Of a DNA stretch of 64,000 nucleotides, positions 18,282 to 28,402 are shown piece after piece. The notes below the pieces were generated by a model that ran no database searches, was not told where the DNA came from, and saw only the letters and a list, made by a program, of their open reading frames with translations. Made by a program: the position numbers and the translations under genes. The DNA is taken from contig JANQQR010000007.1 in assembly GCA_028289195.1 (NCBI GenBank), positions 1 through 64,000 of the forward strand, read 5' to 3'. Each line of letters begins with the position of its first letter. Position 1 is the first letter of the stretch. Origin of the DNA: Phycisphaerales bacterium (GTDB lineage: Bacteria; Planctomycetota; Phycisphaerae; Phycisphaerales; UBA1924).

Positions 18282-19949
18282 ATGCCAGAACAGATCCAGA
18301 CGTTCCTTCGAGAGCATCCGGTCGGCCTGCTGTTCCTCGTCATCGGGCTGGGCTACCTCCTCGGTCGAATTCGGATCCGGTCGTTCGATCTTGGATCCGT
18401 CACCGGCGTGCTCTTCATAGGGTTGGTCTTCGGGCACTTCGGCTACGAGATGAGCCCCACGGTCCAGACTCTTGGGTTCGTGTGCTTCATCTTCTCCGTA
18501 GGCGTGCAAGCCGGCCCGCGGTTCTTCAGCGTGCTCAAGACGGACGGTCTGCGCTACATGACCCTGGCGATCGTCGTTGGCGGCAGCGGGTTCGTGCTCG
18601 CGCTGACGTTGTCCAAGCTCCTCGACCTTGATCACGGCGCTTCGGCGGGCATCCTCGCAGGCGGCCTCACGACGACACCGACTCTTGCCGCGGCCCAGGA
18701 AGCGGTGCTGAGCGGCCAGGTGCCCGTTCCCGAGGGCGTAAGCCCGGAGCAAGTGGTGACGAATATCACCACGTCGTACGCGATCACCTACATCTTCGGG
18801 CTGATAGGGCTGATTCTCATCATCCGGCTGCTCCCCAAAGTGCTCGGCCTCGATCTGAAGGCTGAAGCCGCGGAGATCGCTCGGGAGCAGTCGGGCGGGC
18901 TCGACGACGCGACGCGAGAGCTGCCCGACATCGTCTCGCGCGCGGTGCGCATCACGAGTCCGGAAGTGACGGGTGTTCCGATCGCCGAGCTCTACGACCG
19001 GTACCCGGGCCTCGGGAGCGTCGTCCGCCTGCGACGCCAGGGCGAGGAGCTCGAGGTGGAGCCGGATGTGGAGCTCGAGCTCGACGATGAGCTGGTGGTC
19101 GTCGGCCAACTGGATCATGTCATCAGCATCAGTGGGTTCTGGCAGGAGCTGAGCGACCGGACGCTGACTGCCGGCGCCATCGAGTCGGCCCGGATCATCG
19201 TGCTCCGTTCACGGATCAAGCACACCATGCTCTCGCCTCGAGGAATCGTCGATCGATACGGCTGCTTCATCGCGCAGGTCCACCGGCTCGGGGTGAGCCT
19301 GGCGCCCGAGGAGATCGGGACGCTCGAATCGGGAGATGTGGTCCACGTGACCGGCCCGGATGCCGCCATCGATCGACTCGGCGCCGACCTCGGCCACATC
19401 GAGCGCAGCGTTGACGAGACGGACCTCGTCACGTTCGGCCTGGGGATCGCTGTGGGCACGCTCATCGGAGGGCTGTCGGTGACGGTCGGTGGCATCTCGA
19501 TCGGTCTCGGCTCGGCCGGGGGCCTTCTCGCGGCGGGACTCACGATCGGGTTCCTCCGCGCCATCCGCCCGACGTTCGGGCGGGTCCCGGGGGCAGCACG
19601 CTGGGTGTTCATGGAACTCGGGCTCCTGATGTTCATGGCGGGTGTGGGTCTCCGAGCGGGATCCGGTGTCGTCGAGACCGTCACGAGCGCAGGTCCGAGC
19701 CTCTTCCTCGCGGGCGCGCTGATCACGGTCGTCCCAGTGTTCATCGGGTTCGCGTTCGGACGAGTTGTCCTGGGCATGAAGCCGGTGCTGCTGCTTGGAG
19801 GGATCACCGGATCCATGACGAGCGGCGCCGCGCTCGGCATCATCAATCGCGAAGCCGACAGCTCGGTCCCGTCACTGGGGTACACGGGGGCCTACGCGTT
19901 CGCGAACATTCTTCTCACCATCGCCGGCAGCCTGATCCTGCTGTTCTGA
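18282..19949 (+). CDS. Aspartate:alanine exchanger (AAEx) family transporter with TrkA-C domains
   Basis: 555 residues. Two halves of about five membrane helices each (residues 10-190 and 385-555) enclose a cytoplasmic pair of TrkA-C (RCK_C) domains at roughly 215-375, the architecture of AspT/YidE/YbjL proteins. Glycine-rich repeats such as GLTTTPTLAAAQ and LGGITGSMTSGAALG in equivalent places of each half mark the substrate path. Family members exchange amino or organic acids, and TrkA-C domains bind regulatory ligands; which ones apply here is unknown. The start lacks a ribosome-binding site but follows a TGG-TACGAT promoter element. An unknown lipoprotein follows after 27 nt and is probably co-transcribed. 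Confidence 0.88.
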   Translation: MPEQIQTFLREHPVGLLFLVIGLGYLLGRIRIRSFDLGSVTGVLFIGLVFGHFGYEMSPTVQTLGFVCFIFSVGVQAGPRFFSVLKTDGLRYMTLAIVVGGSGFVLALTLSKLLDLDHGASAGILAGGLTTTPTLAAAQEAVLSGQVPVPEGVSPEQVVTNITTSYAITYIFGLIGLILIIRLLPKVLGLDLKAEAAEIAREQSGGLDDATRELPDIVSRAVRITSPEVTGVPIAELYDRYPGLGSVVRLRRQGEELEVEPDVELELDDELVVVGQLDHVISISGFWQELSDRTLTAGAIESARIIVLRSRIKHTMLSPRGIVDRYGCFIAQVHRLGVSLAPEEIGTLESGDVVHVTGPDAAIDRLGADLGHIERSVDETDLVTFGLGIAVGTLIGGLSVTVGGISIGLGSAGGLLAAGLTIGFLRAIRPTFGRVPGAARWVFMELGLLMFMAGVGLRAGSGVVETVTSAGPSLFLAGALITVVPVFIGFAFGRVVLGMKPVLLLGGITGSMTSGAALGIINREADSSVPSLGYTGAYAFANILLTIAGSLILLF

Positions 19950-19976
19950 CCCGATCGCCATCCGGAGCCGAAACCG

Positions 19977-21248
19977 ATGCGCTCTCCACTCTTTCCGATG
20001 ACCGTCCTGCTCGGTCTGTGCCTCAGCGCCAGCGCCGCCGCGCTCGTGGGTTGCTCCGACACGCGCGGGTCACAGTTGATCGTCAACTCTCACATCGACT
20101 ACAACAAGGCTGTCAGCACCGTGCTCCGAGAAGAGCTCCTGCTCAACGTCGTTCGCCGGCGATACATGGAAGCCCCGCAGTTCCTGAACGTCGCGAGCAT
20201 CAACACGAACATCACGACGACCTCAACGGTCGGCGTTGGTGGCTCCGGTTCAGATGTCGGGGATCGGAACATCTTCGGCGTCGACATCGATGGACGGGTG
20301 ACATTCTCAGATTCACCGACGATCACGATCACGCCTCGCCAAGGCGAGGACATCGCGAGCCAGCTCCACGGGCCCCTGAGCGTGACTGCCGTCGCCGACC
20401 TGATCACGGTCGGGTATCCCATCGACGACGTTTTCAACGCGCTCGTTGAGGGTGTGAACAACGTCCGCGGGCCGGATCTGCGCTACGACAGCTTCCGGCC
20501 GGGATCAGACGAATGGCGAGAGTTCCTCGACCTGCTCAAGATCCTGCAGAACCGCGGCGATCTGATCGTTGACCGGTTCCGCTGGAACGACCCGTACAAC
20601 GACTACCCGTACCCGGCCGAGCGGATCTCGCCCGAGCTCTGGGTGACAACGCTGTCGATCGGCGCGAACCGGTGGAAGAGCTACGACGGGGGAGAGTCGT
20701 TCTATTTCACGACGCACGAGATGGCGCCGGCGATCTGGCTCAGCGAAGCCGGACGCCGCTCGCCCGAGGGGCGCCGCCTGATGGAGATCCTGAACATCCA
20801 GCCGGACGTGCAGAAGCGGATTTGGATCCTCGAGCCCGCCCGTGTCGCCAGCGGCTCGGACCTGGAGGGAAGGGCCGACGCGCGTCGCCCGACTCTGAAG
20901 CTGCGGATGCGATCGCTTTACAACGTGCTCAACTTCTATTCGTTCCTCGTGCACGTTCCCGAGGAAGATGAGTTGGAGGGCCGCGCCACCGACCTCAGTT
21001 CGTTCCGCGAGGCGGTATCGCGAGCCGAGATCGAGGATTTCAGGCAGGAAGCTGCGATCCGATTCAGCCGCGATCAGCCGGAGAACGCGTTCCAGTCCGT
21101 GGAGTATCGAGGGATGTGGTTCTATATCGACGACCGGGACCAGGGCGCCAAGCAGGGATTCAATTGGCTCTACGATCTCTGGCAGCTCTCGGTAAAGGCC
21201 CCCAGCTCGCAGTCAGAGCCTCTCACGACCATCCAGGTCAACAACTGA
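19977..21248 (+). CDS. Hypothetical lipoprotein next to the AAEx-family transporter
   Basis: 423 residues with a LVGC lipobox (Cys26). The mature N-terminus contains a helical REELLLNVVRRRYMEAP segment followed by a beta-rich, glycine/serine-rich stretch, then mixed alpha/beta sequence rich in aromatic residues. I recognise the general look of a conserved Gram-negative lipoprotein but cannot assign a family. CGGAG lies 11 nt before the ATG. The 27-nt distance from the transporter gene suggests an operon, so it may be an envelope partner or may simply be co-expressed. It converges on the phosphorelay operon, with 79 nt between stops and no clear terminator. Confidence 0.72.
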   Translation: MRSPLFPMTVLLGLCLSASAAALVGCSDTRGSQLIVNSHIDYNKAVSTVLREELLLNVVRRRYMEAPQFLNVASINTNITTTSTVGVGGSGSDVGDRNIFGVDIDGRVTFSDSPTITITPRQGEDIASQLHGPLSVTAVADLITVGYPIDDVFNALVEGVNNVRGPDLRYDSFRPGSDEWREFLDLLKILQNRGDLIVDRFRWNDPYNDYPYPAERISPELWVTTLSIGANRWKSYDGGESFYFTTHEMAPAIWLSEAGRRSPEGRRLMEILNIQPDVQKRIWILEPARVASGSDLEGRADARRPTLKLRMRSLYNVLNFYSFLVHVPEEDELEGRATDLSSFREAVSRAEIEDFRQEAAIRFSRDQPENAFQSVEYRGMWFYIDDRDQGAKQGFNWLYDLWQLSVKAPSSQSEPLTTIQVNN

Positions 21249-21327
21249 GTCGATGCGGTGTCGGCACTTCTGCCACGCGCTGGCTCGGTTGTGAGGGAAT
21301 CGGGACAGCGGGCCCCGGTTTGCAAAG

Positions 21328-22521
21328 TCAGCTCTCCGCGACCTCGAACGCCAGCACCGAGAGATCGTCGCTGAAGAGTTCTGTCTGCTGCCACTGGATC
21401 GCGCTCTCAACGAGACAACTGATGCTGTCGTCGAGCGATGTGCCGCGGCAATCTTCCAGAATCTCCGAGATCCGCTCGAGGCCGAACAGCTCCTTTTTCG
21501 GATCCATCGCCTCGATGAGCCCGTCGGAGAAGAAGTAGATCCTGTCTCCTTCGACGAGGTCGAGTGATGAGCCCTGATACTCCGAGTCGGGCAGCACGCC
21601 GATTGGCACGCCGCCTGAGTCACAGAACCTGACCGGCTCCCCCGCTCTCACGACCGCCGGACCAAGGTGCCCTGCGGCGCAGTACGACAACCGGCGTTCG
21701 GCCGCATCGAGCGTCGCGTACACGAGTGTCAGGAAGTGCCCGCCGTTGGAGCTCATCGGATAGAGCGCATTCAATCGACGGGTGACCTCGGCGGCGTCCG
21801 TCGGGGTCTGGACGCCTGTAGCGGCATCGCGGGAGAGGATGAGCGAGCTCTGATCGTCCTGGACCGAAAGCGTCCGGTGCACCGAGACAGAGGTCAGCGA
21901 TGACGCGACGCCGTGGCCGCTCACGTCGGCGAGGTACATCACGGCGTGTGCTTCGCCGATGGGCAGCACGTTCAGCAGATCGCCGCCGAGCTCGTCACAC
22001 GGCTGGAAGTGCCACGCGAACCGGACACCCTGGACGGCCGGATTCTCCGCCGGCAGGAGCTCGTGCTGCACGCGCGCCGCGGCGGCCAGATCGTGGTGCA
22101 TCCTCTCGTTCGCCGACTGGAGCGCCGAGTTGTTCTCGGCCAGGCAGCGCTCGAGGCTGATGATCCGCTCTCCGGCTGCCAGCCGGACTCGGAGCTCATC
22201 GCGATCAAACGGCTTGGCGAGGAAGTCGTCTGCTCCCGACTCCATCCCTTCGACGAGGTCGTGCTTCTCGGTCCGGGCCGTCAGCACGATGACGTAGACG
22301 TACTCGGCGCTCGGGCTGGTCCGGATGCGCCGAACGAGCTCCGGGCCGGTCATCTCCGGCATGTCCCAGTCCGTGACGACCACGTCGAACGACTGCTCCT
22401 GGACGGCGGCCCACGCGAGAGCGCCGTTCTCGACCGCGGTGACCGCGTGTCCCCACGATTCGAGCGTGCGGCTCAGGGCGCGGCGCGAGATGCGCTCGTC
22501 TTCGGCAACGAGAATCCTCAT
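21328..22521 (-). CDS. Response regulator with PP2C/SpoIIE-type phosphatase output
   Basis: 397 residues. Residues 1-120 are a receiver domain with acidic pocket E7-D8, phospho-acceptor Asp51 (VVTDWDMP) and a conserved KPF lysine motif. A coiled-coil linker (about 125-160) leads to a PP2C-like serine phosphatase domain (about 170-395) with metal-binding ELGGD and DVSGHG motifs, as in RsbU/SpoIIE proteins that dephosphorylate anti-sigma-factor antagonists. It is the likely output of the relay formed with the hybrid kinase and HPt protein upstream. Its ATG overlaps the HPt stop by 4 nt (ATGA), indicating translational coupling. No anti-sigma or antagonist gene is in the window. Confidence 0.92.
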   Translation of the reverse strand: MRILVAEDERISRRALSRTLESWGHAVTAVENGALAWAAVQEQSFDVVVTDWDMPEMTGPELVRRIRTSPSAEYVYVIVLTARTEKHDLVEGMESGADDFLAKPFDRDELRVRLAAGERIISLERCLAENNSALQSANERMHHDLAAAARVQHELLPAENPAVQGVRFAWHFQPCDELGGDLLNVLPIGEAHAVMYLADVSGHGVASSLTSVSVHRTLSVQDDQSSLILSRDAATGVQTPTDAAEVTRRLNALYPMSSNGGHFLTLVYATLDAAERRLSYCAAGHLGPAVVRAGEPVRFCDSGGVPIGVLPDSEYQGSSLDLVEGDRIYFFSDGLIEAMDPKKELFGLERISEILEDCRGTSLDDSISCLVESAIQWQQTELFSDDLSVLAFEVAES

Positions 22522-22871
22522 CGGCGTCCCGCCACGAGCGATCGCAGCTCGGCACGGAGCGACTCGTACGCCTCGGCGAGTGAATCCACCACGGCACCCG
22601 AATCGTCGCCGACCCTGCCGTCTCGCCCGCGCTCTTCGAGCTCTCTGGCCAACTGCTCGGCGGTTGTGGAACAGAAATTCGACAGCATGCCCTTGAGCGT
22701 ATGCGCGGGCGCGACCAGCGCGGCGGCGTCGCCCCCGTTGATGGCGCTGCGGATCTGCTCCAGCAAAGGAGGTGCGTCTTCTTCCAGCATCTCGACACTC
22801 TCCTCGAGAAACTCGATGTCGTCGTCGACGCGATCGAGAAGCTCATCCTTGTCAAAGGAGCCGAACACCAT
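22518..22871 (-). CDS. Histidine phosphotransfer (HPt) protein
   Basis: 117 residues from the ATG at 22871, chosen because GGGAGGG precedes it by about 7 nt; the open frame extends to 22961. The four-helix HPt core contains AHTLKGMLSNF, whose histidine is the phospho-acceptor and is intact. It lies between the hybrid kinase (22 nt upstream) and the receiver-phosphatase (4-nt overlap), and so would shuttle phosphate from the kinase receiver domains to Asp51 of the output protein. Confidence 0.9.
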   Translation of the reverse strand: MVFGSFDKDELLDRVDDDIEFLEESVEMLEEDAPPLLEQIRSAINGGDAAALVAPAHTLKGMLSNFCSTTAEQLARELEERGRDGRVGDDSGAVVDSLAEAYESLRAELRSLVAGRR

Positions 22872-22893
22872 AGATGGCCCTCCCAACGGGCAT

Positions 22894-25800
22894 TCAAACA
22901 AGAACTCGATCGATCTCATCAAAGAGGGCCGCACGCTGGACCGGCTTGGAGACGTAGCCATCCATGCCGGCTTCGAGGCACCGCTCGCGATCCCCCTCCA
23001 TCGCGTTGGCGGTCATCGCGATGATCGGGGTCCTCCCGGTGGCTTGCTGGGGGAGCGCCCGGATCCGGCTCGTAGCCTCGAAGCCGTCCATGACGGGCAT
23101 CTGGATGTCCATGAGAACCACGTCGACAGGCGTCGCTTGGATCGCATCCACGGCCTCCCGTCCGTTGGTCGCGATGTGCACGGTCCACCCGTTCTTTTCT
23201 AGGAGCCGGATCGCGAACTTCCGGTTCACGGCGTTGTCCTCGACGAGCAGCACGTTGCCGCTCGATCCGGATGACGCCGCCGGGGAACGGCCTGGACCCG
23301 GCGCGGGCATCGCTTCCTGAAGTCGATCCGAGCAGAGCACCCGGACGAGCGCGTCGTGCAGCACCGACTGTTTGACCGGTTTCAGGATCCTGGCGGAGAT
23401 GTTCAGTGAGTCGGCGCCCGCGTCCTCTTCGGCGATCCCGGAGGAGCTCAGCATGATGATCGGCAGATCGCTGGAGATCGATCGTTGCCTGATCTCGCGT
23501 GCCAGATCCAGGCCGCTCATCGCGGGCATGTGGAGATCGGTGATCAGGAGCTCGAACGGGCGGCCCGCGCTGGATGCCCGGTCGAGCATCGCGAGGCACT
23601 CCTCTCCCGAGGACACCACGGTCGGTGCCAGCTTCCAGTTGGAGAGCAGGATCTGCAGGAGCTGCCGGTTCGTTTCGTTGTCATCGACCGCGAGCACGGG
23701 CGCACCGGCGAGGCGCTCGAGCACATTCTCGATCTCGTCGGACGGCCGCTTCGCTCCCCGCTCGAACTGGATCGTGAACGAGAACTCGCTGCCCTGACCC
23801 GGGCTGCTCTCAACCTCAAGCTTCCCGCCCATCAGCTCCACGAGCTGGACAGAGATGCTCAGGCCGAGGCCCGTGCCGCCGTACGTCCGGGTCGTCGACG
23901 TATCCGCCTGTTCGAACGGGCTGAAGATGCGCGCGACCTGCTCGGGATTCATGCCGATGCCGGTGTCGCGCACCGCGAACCGCACGGAGCAGCCGGCGCC
24001 GCCATCCGAGACTCGCTCGATCCCGACGCGCACCTCACCCGATTCGGTGAACTTCACGGCGTTCCCGACGAGGTTCACGAGCACCTGACGGAGGCGCATG
24101 CTGTCGCCGACCAGGGCGTCCGGAACGGCTTGGTCGACCACGTACGTCAGCTCGAGATGCTTGGAGTGCGCCCGGAGCGCGATCGGGCTGAGCGCGTCGG
24201 CGATCATGTCCCGCAGACGGAAGTCAACAGGGTCGAGCTCGAATTTCCCGGCTTCGATCTTCGAGAAATCAAGGATGTCGTTGATGATGGAGAGCAGCGA
24301 GTCGGCCGAGGACTTCACCGTGGCCAGATAGTCCCGTTGCTCGGCGGTCAGGTCGGTATCGAGCGCGAGCTCGGTCATCCCGATGATCCCGTTCATCGGC
24401 GTCCGGATCTCGTGACTCATGTTCGCCAGGAACGCGCTCTTGGCGTCCGTCGCCTTGCGGAGCTGCGCCCGGCTTCTCGCGGCGTGCAGCGAGATGCAGA
24501 TCGTCTCTTCCACCGATGCGAGGAACGCCGCGCGACGCTCATCGAACTCCGTCACGGACGCGAACTCGAGGACACCCATCAGGCGATCGTCGTAGACGAG
24601 CGGAACGATCGCCAATCCCCGCGGGGCGGCCCGGCCCACAGAGGATGCGATCGTGCAGTAGTCCTCGGGGAGGTCGTCGATGATGAGTGTCTCACGGTCA
24701 CGCGCTGCTTGTCCCACGAGCCCGACGCCCAGATCGATCGATTGTGGAGCGTTGGCCGATTCTCCCTGCGCGTACGCTGCCGCGAGCGTGAGGTGCTCCC
24801 GTTCGTCGTCGAAGAGGTAGAAGCTGCCGCGCTGGGCGTCGAGGAATCTCGACAGCGTGCGGACGAGCCTGTCGACGAGCTCGCCCTCTTCCAGCGCGCC
24901 GCGCGTGGCGTCGTGGATCTCTCCTCTTCCGCGCTGCGCCCATTCACGGTCCGCCGAGCCAGCCGCGTTTTCACGCAGAGTTTCGGTCATCCGTTGGAGG
25001 GCGTTCCCGAGTGTGTCCTGATCCGAGCGGATCGCGACATCCGCCGAGAAGTCTCCGGAAGAGATCACGTCGGCTTGCTTGCTCACCTCCCGGAGCGTCT
25101 GGATCATCCGGTTGACGGACATCGCCAGCGCGTCGCTCTCCGATGCGGGCGCGACCGTGGCCTGCAGCTTGCCGTATGACACATCGTCGATGGCTTGCGC
25201 CTTGGCTTGAAGGCTCGCGAGCATCGTCTGGAGAGAACGGCCGAGCGAATCCGCTTCGGATGCGAGTCGCACTTCGGTGTCGAGGTCGCCGCGGGCGACC
25301 GAATCCGCCAGCCTGGCCTTGTCCGAGAGGCTCTCGAGCATCGCTTGGATGGCGGCTCCGAGCGTGTCGCGCCTGGACCGCACATCGACGGGCACGTCGA
25401 GCTGCCCCTTCGCGACCGCCTGCGCGACATCGGCCTGTCCCTCGAGACTCATGAGGAACTCATTGAGAGCCCGCGCCATGATCCCGATCTCTTCGCTGCC
25501 TCGTACAGCCAGACGCTGCGAGAGATCTCCGCTGGCTTCGACGTCTTTCACCGTCTCGACCAGGTCGGTGAGCGGCCGCGCGATCGCCCTGATGATCGAG
25601 ACCGCGATGACGACAGTCAGCGCGATGGCAACGCTCGCCCCGACCACGACGGCCCAGACGGTCGCGTCGTTGCTCTCCTGCACCGCGGGGCCGAGAGCAT
25701 CCTGATCCGTCTTCAGGGAGAGCTTGATCTGCTCCGAGACGTCCGAAATCGAACGTTCGAGCGGGTCCTTGCGTTCGGCGAGGACCGCGTTGCGCTGAGT

Positions 25801-26547
25801 AATCGTCGAGACGATTTCTTCCACGGATTGCAGGTAGATCGACCTCGCGGCGATGAAGTCTTCCAGGAGGGCTTGGCGCTCCGGGTTGTCGATGGCCCGG
25901 TCCATCTCGGCGAGCGACACCGAGAAGCCCTCGCCGAGTTCGTTGCGCACGCGCTCGATCTCCGGCTGCTCATTCGTCTCGAGGAATTTGAGCAGGTAGA
26001 GCCTCCCCAGCAGGACCCGCTCCAGGGCCCTCCCGGCGACATACGCGGCTTCCGAATCCTCGTCCTCGTACGCAGAGACCATGATCTCCGTGAGGTTCTG
26101 ACGCATCCGCGTACCCTGCGGGTTCAATGTCTCCGTGAGGATCGCGTCGCGCCGCTGCATGAGCGAGAAGACTTCTTCCGCGGCATCGCGGTAGGAGTCG
26201 ATATTCTCGATCAGTTCCCGGCTCATGGCGCTGCGCCGCGCGTCGACCAGCACGTTCTGCTGCTCGAACGCGAACGAGCGTGCGCTCTCCAGCCTGGTCC
26301 TGAACACGGTGAGGAACCGCGGATCGCGGGTGTAGAGAAAGTCCTTCGCGGCGTTCGTCGACACGAGCATGTTGGCCTGCACGCGCCCCGAAAGCACGCT
26401 CGCTCGTGCCAGTTCCCGGTATGACTTGAAACTCTCGCTCCCGACCCAGAGCCCACGGATCGAGAATCCGAGAATCACCGCCGATGTGAGCAGCACGAGC
26501 ACGAAGCCGAGGGCGATCTGCGTCCCGATCTTCAGGTTCTTGAACAT
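22894..26547 (-). CDS. Hybrid sensor histidine kinase with poly-HAMP array, GAF and two receiver domains
   Basis: 1217 residues. Order of parts: transmembrane helix (10-29), helical periplasmic sensor of about 260 residues, second transmembrane helix (299-320), a HAMP domain followed by four HAMP-like repeats (about 320-527, each with a G-D/Q-L...LG...Q.ML.SL pattern), GAF domain (about 545-695), HisKA with phospho-acceptor H712 in [12 protein letters not shown], HATPase_c with NLVGNAVKF and DTGIGM, then two receiver domains with LITDLHMP and LMDIQMP phosphorylation sites, both intact. The ATG at 26547 is chosen over the longer frame (26634) because the membrane anchor starts there and a GAGG is just upstream. 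It heads a kinase-HPt-PP2C operon. The sensed signal is unknown. Confidence 0.93.
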   Translation of the reverse strand: MFKNLKIGTQIALGFVLVLLTSAVILGFSIRGLWVGSESFKSYRELARASVLSGRVQANMLVSTNAAKDFLYTRDPRFLTVFRTRLESARSFAFEQQNVLVDARRSAMSRELIENIDSYRDAAEEVFSLMQRRDAILTETLNPQGTRMRQNLTEIMVSAYEDEDSEAAYVAGRALERVLLGRLYLLKFLETNEQPEIERVRNELGEGFSVSLAEMDRAIDNPERQALLEDFIAARSIYLQSVEEIVSTITQRNAVLAERKDPLERSISDVSEQIKLSLKTDQDALGPAVQESNDATVWAVVVGASVAIALTVVIAVSIIRAIARPLTDLVETVKDVEASGDLSQRLAVRGSEEIGIMARALNEFLMSLEGQADVAQAVAKGQLDVPVDVRSRRDTLGAAIQAMLESLSDKARLADSVARGDLDTEVRLASEADSLGRSLQTMLASLQAKAQAIDDVSYGKLQATVAPASESDALAMSVNRMIQTLREVSKQADVISSGDFSADVAIRSDQDTLGNALQRMTETLRENAAGSADREWAQRGRGEIHDATRGALEEGELVDRLVRTLSRFLDAQRGSFYLFDDEREHLTLAAAYAQGESANAPQSIDLGVGLVGQAARDRETLIIDDLPEDYCTIASSVGRAAPRGLAIVPLVYDDRLMGVLEFASVTEFDERRAAFLASVEETICISLHAARSRAQLRKATDAKSAFLANMSHEIRTPMNGIIGMTELALDTDLTAEQRDYLATVKSSADSLLSIINDILDFSKIEAGKFELDPVDFRLRDMIADALSPIALRAHSKHLELTYVVDQAVPDALVGDSMRLRQVLVNLVGNAVKFTESGEVRVGIERVSDGGAGCSVRFAVRDTGIGMNPEQVARIFSPFEQADTSTTRTYGGTGLGLSISVQLVELMGGKLEVESSPGQGSEFSFTIQFERGAKRPSDEIENVLERLAGAPVLAVDDNETNRQLLQILLSNWKLAPTVVSSGEECLAMLDRASSAGRPFELLITDLHMPAMSGLDLAREIRQRSISSDLPIIMLSSSGIAEEDAGADSLNISARILKPVKQSVLHDALVRVLCSDRLQEAMPAPGPGRSPAASSGSSGNVLLVEDNAVNRKFAIRLLEKNGWTVHIATNGREAVDAIQATPVDVVLMDIQMPVMDGFEATSRIRALPQQATGRTPIIAMTANAMEGDRERCLEAGMDGYVSKPVQRAALFDEIDRVLV

Positions 26548-26738
26548 CGCCTCGTCTCGCTGATTCCCCAGCGCCTGGCGCTGGGTGGACCCAGCGATGC
26601 ATGGTAGCCGATGCCCGAAAATGGATGGTCTCACCGGCCATGCGGCGTCCGCCCCGCTACTCGAGTGCCCACCGTCGCCTGCTGGAATCGGCGCGTGGTG
26701 CCCGGTTCCCTCCGGGGCACGCCGAGCAAAACGAAGCT

Positions 26739-26776
26739 GGGGCCCGCTCGCAGGCGCAATTGTGCGAACGGGCCCC
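26739..26776 (-). terminator. Intrinsic terminator-like hairpin after the FG-GAP gene
   Basis: GGGGCCCG (26739-26746) pairs with CGGGCCCC (26769-26776), extended past one mismatch by TCGCA/TGCGA, with a 10-nt loop. Read on the minus strand it lies 33 nt past the FG-GAP stop codon and is followed by a short T-rich stretch (TTCGTTTTGC). Confidence 0.65.
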
Positions 26777-26809
26777 GAAGAGAATCCACGACGCGTGGAA
26801 TGGGAAGTC

Positions 26810-28276
26810 TCAGTCGCAGCTGCTCTTGAAGTTCGAAAGCACTGCTCGGAAGTCGAAGAAGTTCACCGCGCCGTCGAAGTTGGCGTCGCCGGGGCCCGTG
26901 CCGCTTCCGTAGTCGGCGCCCCAGTTGGTGAGCACCGCGAGGATGTCGAGGAAGTTCACGGTGAAGTCGGCGTTCGCGTCGCCGGGGAGCTGGCCGGGGT
27001 CGCCGGCGACGATGTAGACCGTCTCGCCGTTGGCGGCGGAGCAGAGCAGATCGAGGCCGCAGTCGGCGTTCACGTCGCCGATGCCGACGACGTCGAAGCC
27101 GAGCTGGAATCCCGGGTTGGTTCCCGTCAGCTCGCGGAGGATCGAGCCGTCGGCGCCGGAGTAGACGCGGATGCGCCCGGCCTGCACGGCGCCTGCGCTG
27201 CTGGTGTAGAGGCCGATTGCGAGGTCGTCGCGACCGTCGCCGTCGACATCTCCGGCGCCTCGTCCGCAGCCCAGCCCCGCGCCGGCCTCGTCGGAGGCGA
27301 TCTCGAGGGCGATCGAGCCATCGAGGCCGTCGTAGATGTAGGCGCGGCCGGAGCCGGCGCTGTCGCTGAAGTCTCCGGCGTAGAGATCGGGCACTCCGTC
27401 GCCTGTGGCGTCGCCGATGCCGTCGACGAAGAACCACGCGAGGTCGAGGCCGGTCGCCGGGTTGGGCAGCAGCTCGGGGAGCAGCTGCGCGCCGTCGGCG
27501 CCGGAGAACACAAAGCATCGGCCCTGGTCCGTGGGCGGCCCTCCCCGGGCGCCGACGATGTAGTCGGGGACACCGTCGTTGTTGATGTCCTGGACGTCCC
27601 CGGCGCCCGAGCCGAGCAGGCCTCCCTGGAGGGCGCCATCGTGGGTGCGGATCAGCGATCCGTCGGCGCCCGAGTAGACGTAGGCGCGACCGGCGTTGAG
27701 CGCGCCGGTGTCGTGGGCGTTGGCACCGACGAGGACATCGCTGAACCCGTCGTTGTTGATGTCGCCCACACCGGCGACCGATGCGCCGAACTGGTCGCCG
27801 GGGGCTTCACCGAACAGCTCGCGGATCACCAGGCCGGTTGCGCCCGAGAAAATGGTGGCCTTGCCGGTGCCCCCCGAGGCGATGGACCCGAAGATCGCGT
27901 CGCTGACCCCGTCGCCGTCGACGTCGCCGGCGTCTGCCATCGAGTAGCCCAAGCCGTCGGCGGGCTGGCCCTCCCACAGCCAGATGAGGGCGCCGGTGCG
28001 CCCGGAGAACGCGTAGGCGCGCCCGGTGATCCCATCGGCGCCGGTGAACGGCGCTCCGACGAGTGCGTCCATCGCGCCGTCGCCGTCGATGTCGCCGATC
28101 TCGCTAACCGCCCAGCCGAATGCGCCGGCCATGCCGTCGGGATCGGTGAGGGTGGCGATGACGTTGACATCGGGCTCAACAAACTGGGCGCTGGCGCCCG
28201 ACTGGCACAGACCCGCGACGAGTGCGACCGCGAGGGTGCTCGAGATTGACCCGGAAGATCGGATGCTTCGATTCAT
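26810..28276 (-). CDS. Secreted seven-repeat FG-GAP beta-propeller protein with dockerin-like C-terminus
   Basis: 488 residues from the ATG at 28276, chosen because AAGGAG lies about 8 nt upstream. A Sec signal peptide ends near ASA-QF. Seven FG-GAP/integrin-type repeats follow, each with a calcium-binding DxDGDG-like motif (for example [30 protein letters not shown]); the seventh is degenerate ([10 protein letters not shown]). Seven such repeats predict a seven-bladed beta-propeller. The last 60 residues contain two dockerin-like EF motifs ([13 protein letters not shown] and [13 protein letters not shown]), a frequent C-terminal arrangement in Phycisphaerae exported proteins. It probably acts at the cell surface or outside the cell. 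It is monocistronic, with a terminator hairpin downstream. Confidence 0.88.
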   Translation of the reverse strand: MNRSIRSSGSISSTLAVALVAGLCQSGASAQFVEPDVNVIATLTDPDGMAGAFGWAVSEIGDIDGDGAMDALVGAPFTGADGITGRAYAFSGRTGALIWLWEGQPADGLGYSMADAGDVDGDGVSDAIFGSIASGGTGKATIFSGATGLVIRELFGEAPGDQFGASVAGVGDINNDGFSDVLVGANAHDTGALNAGRAYVYSGADGSLIRTHDGALQGGLLGSGAGDVQDINNDGVPDYIVGARGGPPTDQGRCFVFSGADGAQLLPELLPNPATGLDLAWFFVDGIGDATGDGVPDLYAGDFSDSAGSGRAYIYDGLDGSIALEIASDEAGAGLGCGRGAGDVDGDGRDDLAIGLYTSSAGAVQAGRIRVYSGADGSILRELTGTNPGFQLGFDVVGIGDVNADCGLDLLCSAANGETVYIVAGDPGQLPGDANADFTVNFLDILAVLTNWGADYGSGTGPGDANFDGAVNFFDFRAVLSNFKSSCD

Positions 28277-28309
28277 GCTGTGAACTCCTTGTGGTGAATC
28301 ACACCTGAC

Positions 28310-28329
28310 GCGTGAAGGGTGCTTCACGC
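28310..28329. repeat. Perfect inverted repeat (8-bp stem, 4-nt loop)
   Basis: GCGTGAAG and CTTCACGC flank a GGTG loop. On the minus strand the hairpin lies 34-53 nt before the FG-GAP start, in its likely 5' untranslated region, and 74 nt after the M14 peptidase stop. No T-run follows, so it is not a standard terminator. Confidence 0.6.
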
Positions 28330-28402
28330 TGAGGAGTCACGCTGTCACGAGATTGCTCAACTGGCGTTGCGGCGCGTCCCGCTTTCGGGCGGACGCCGGC
28401 GT

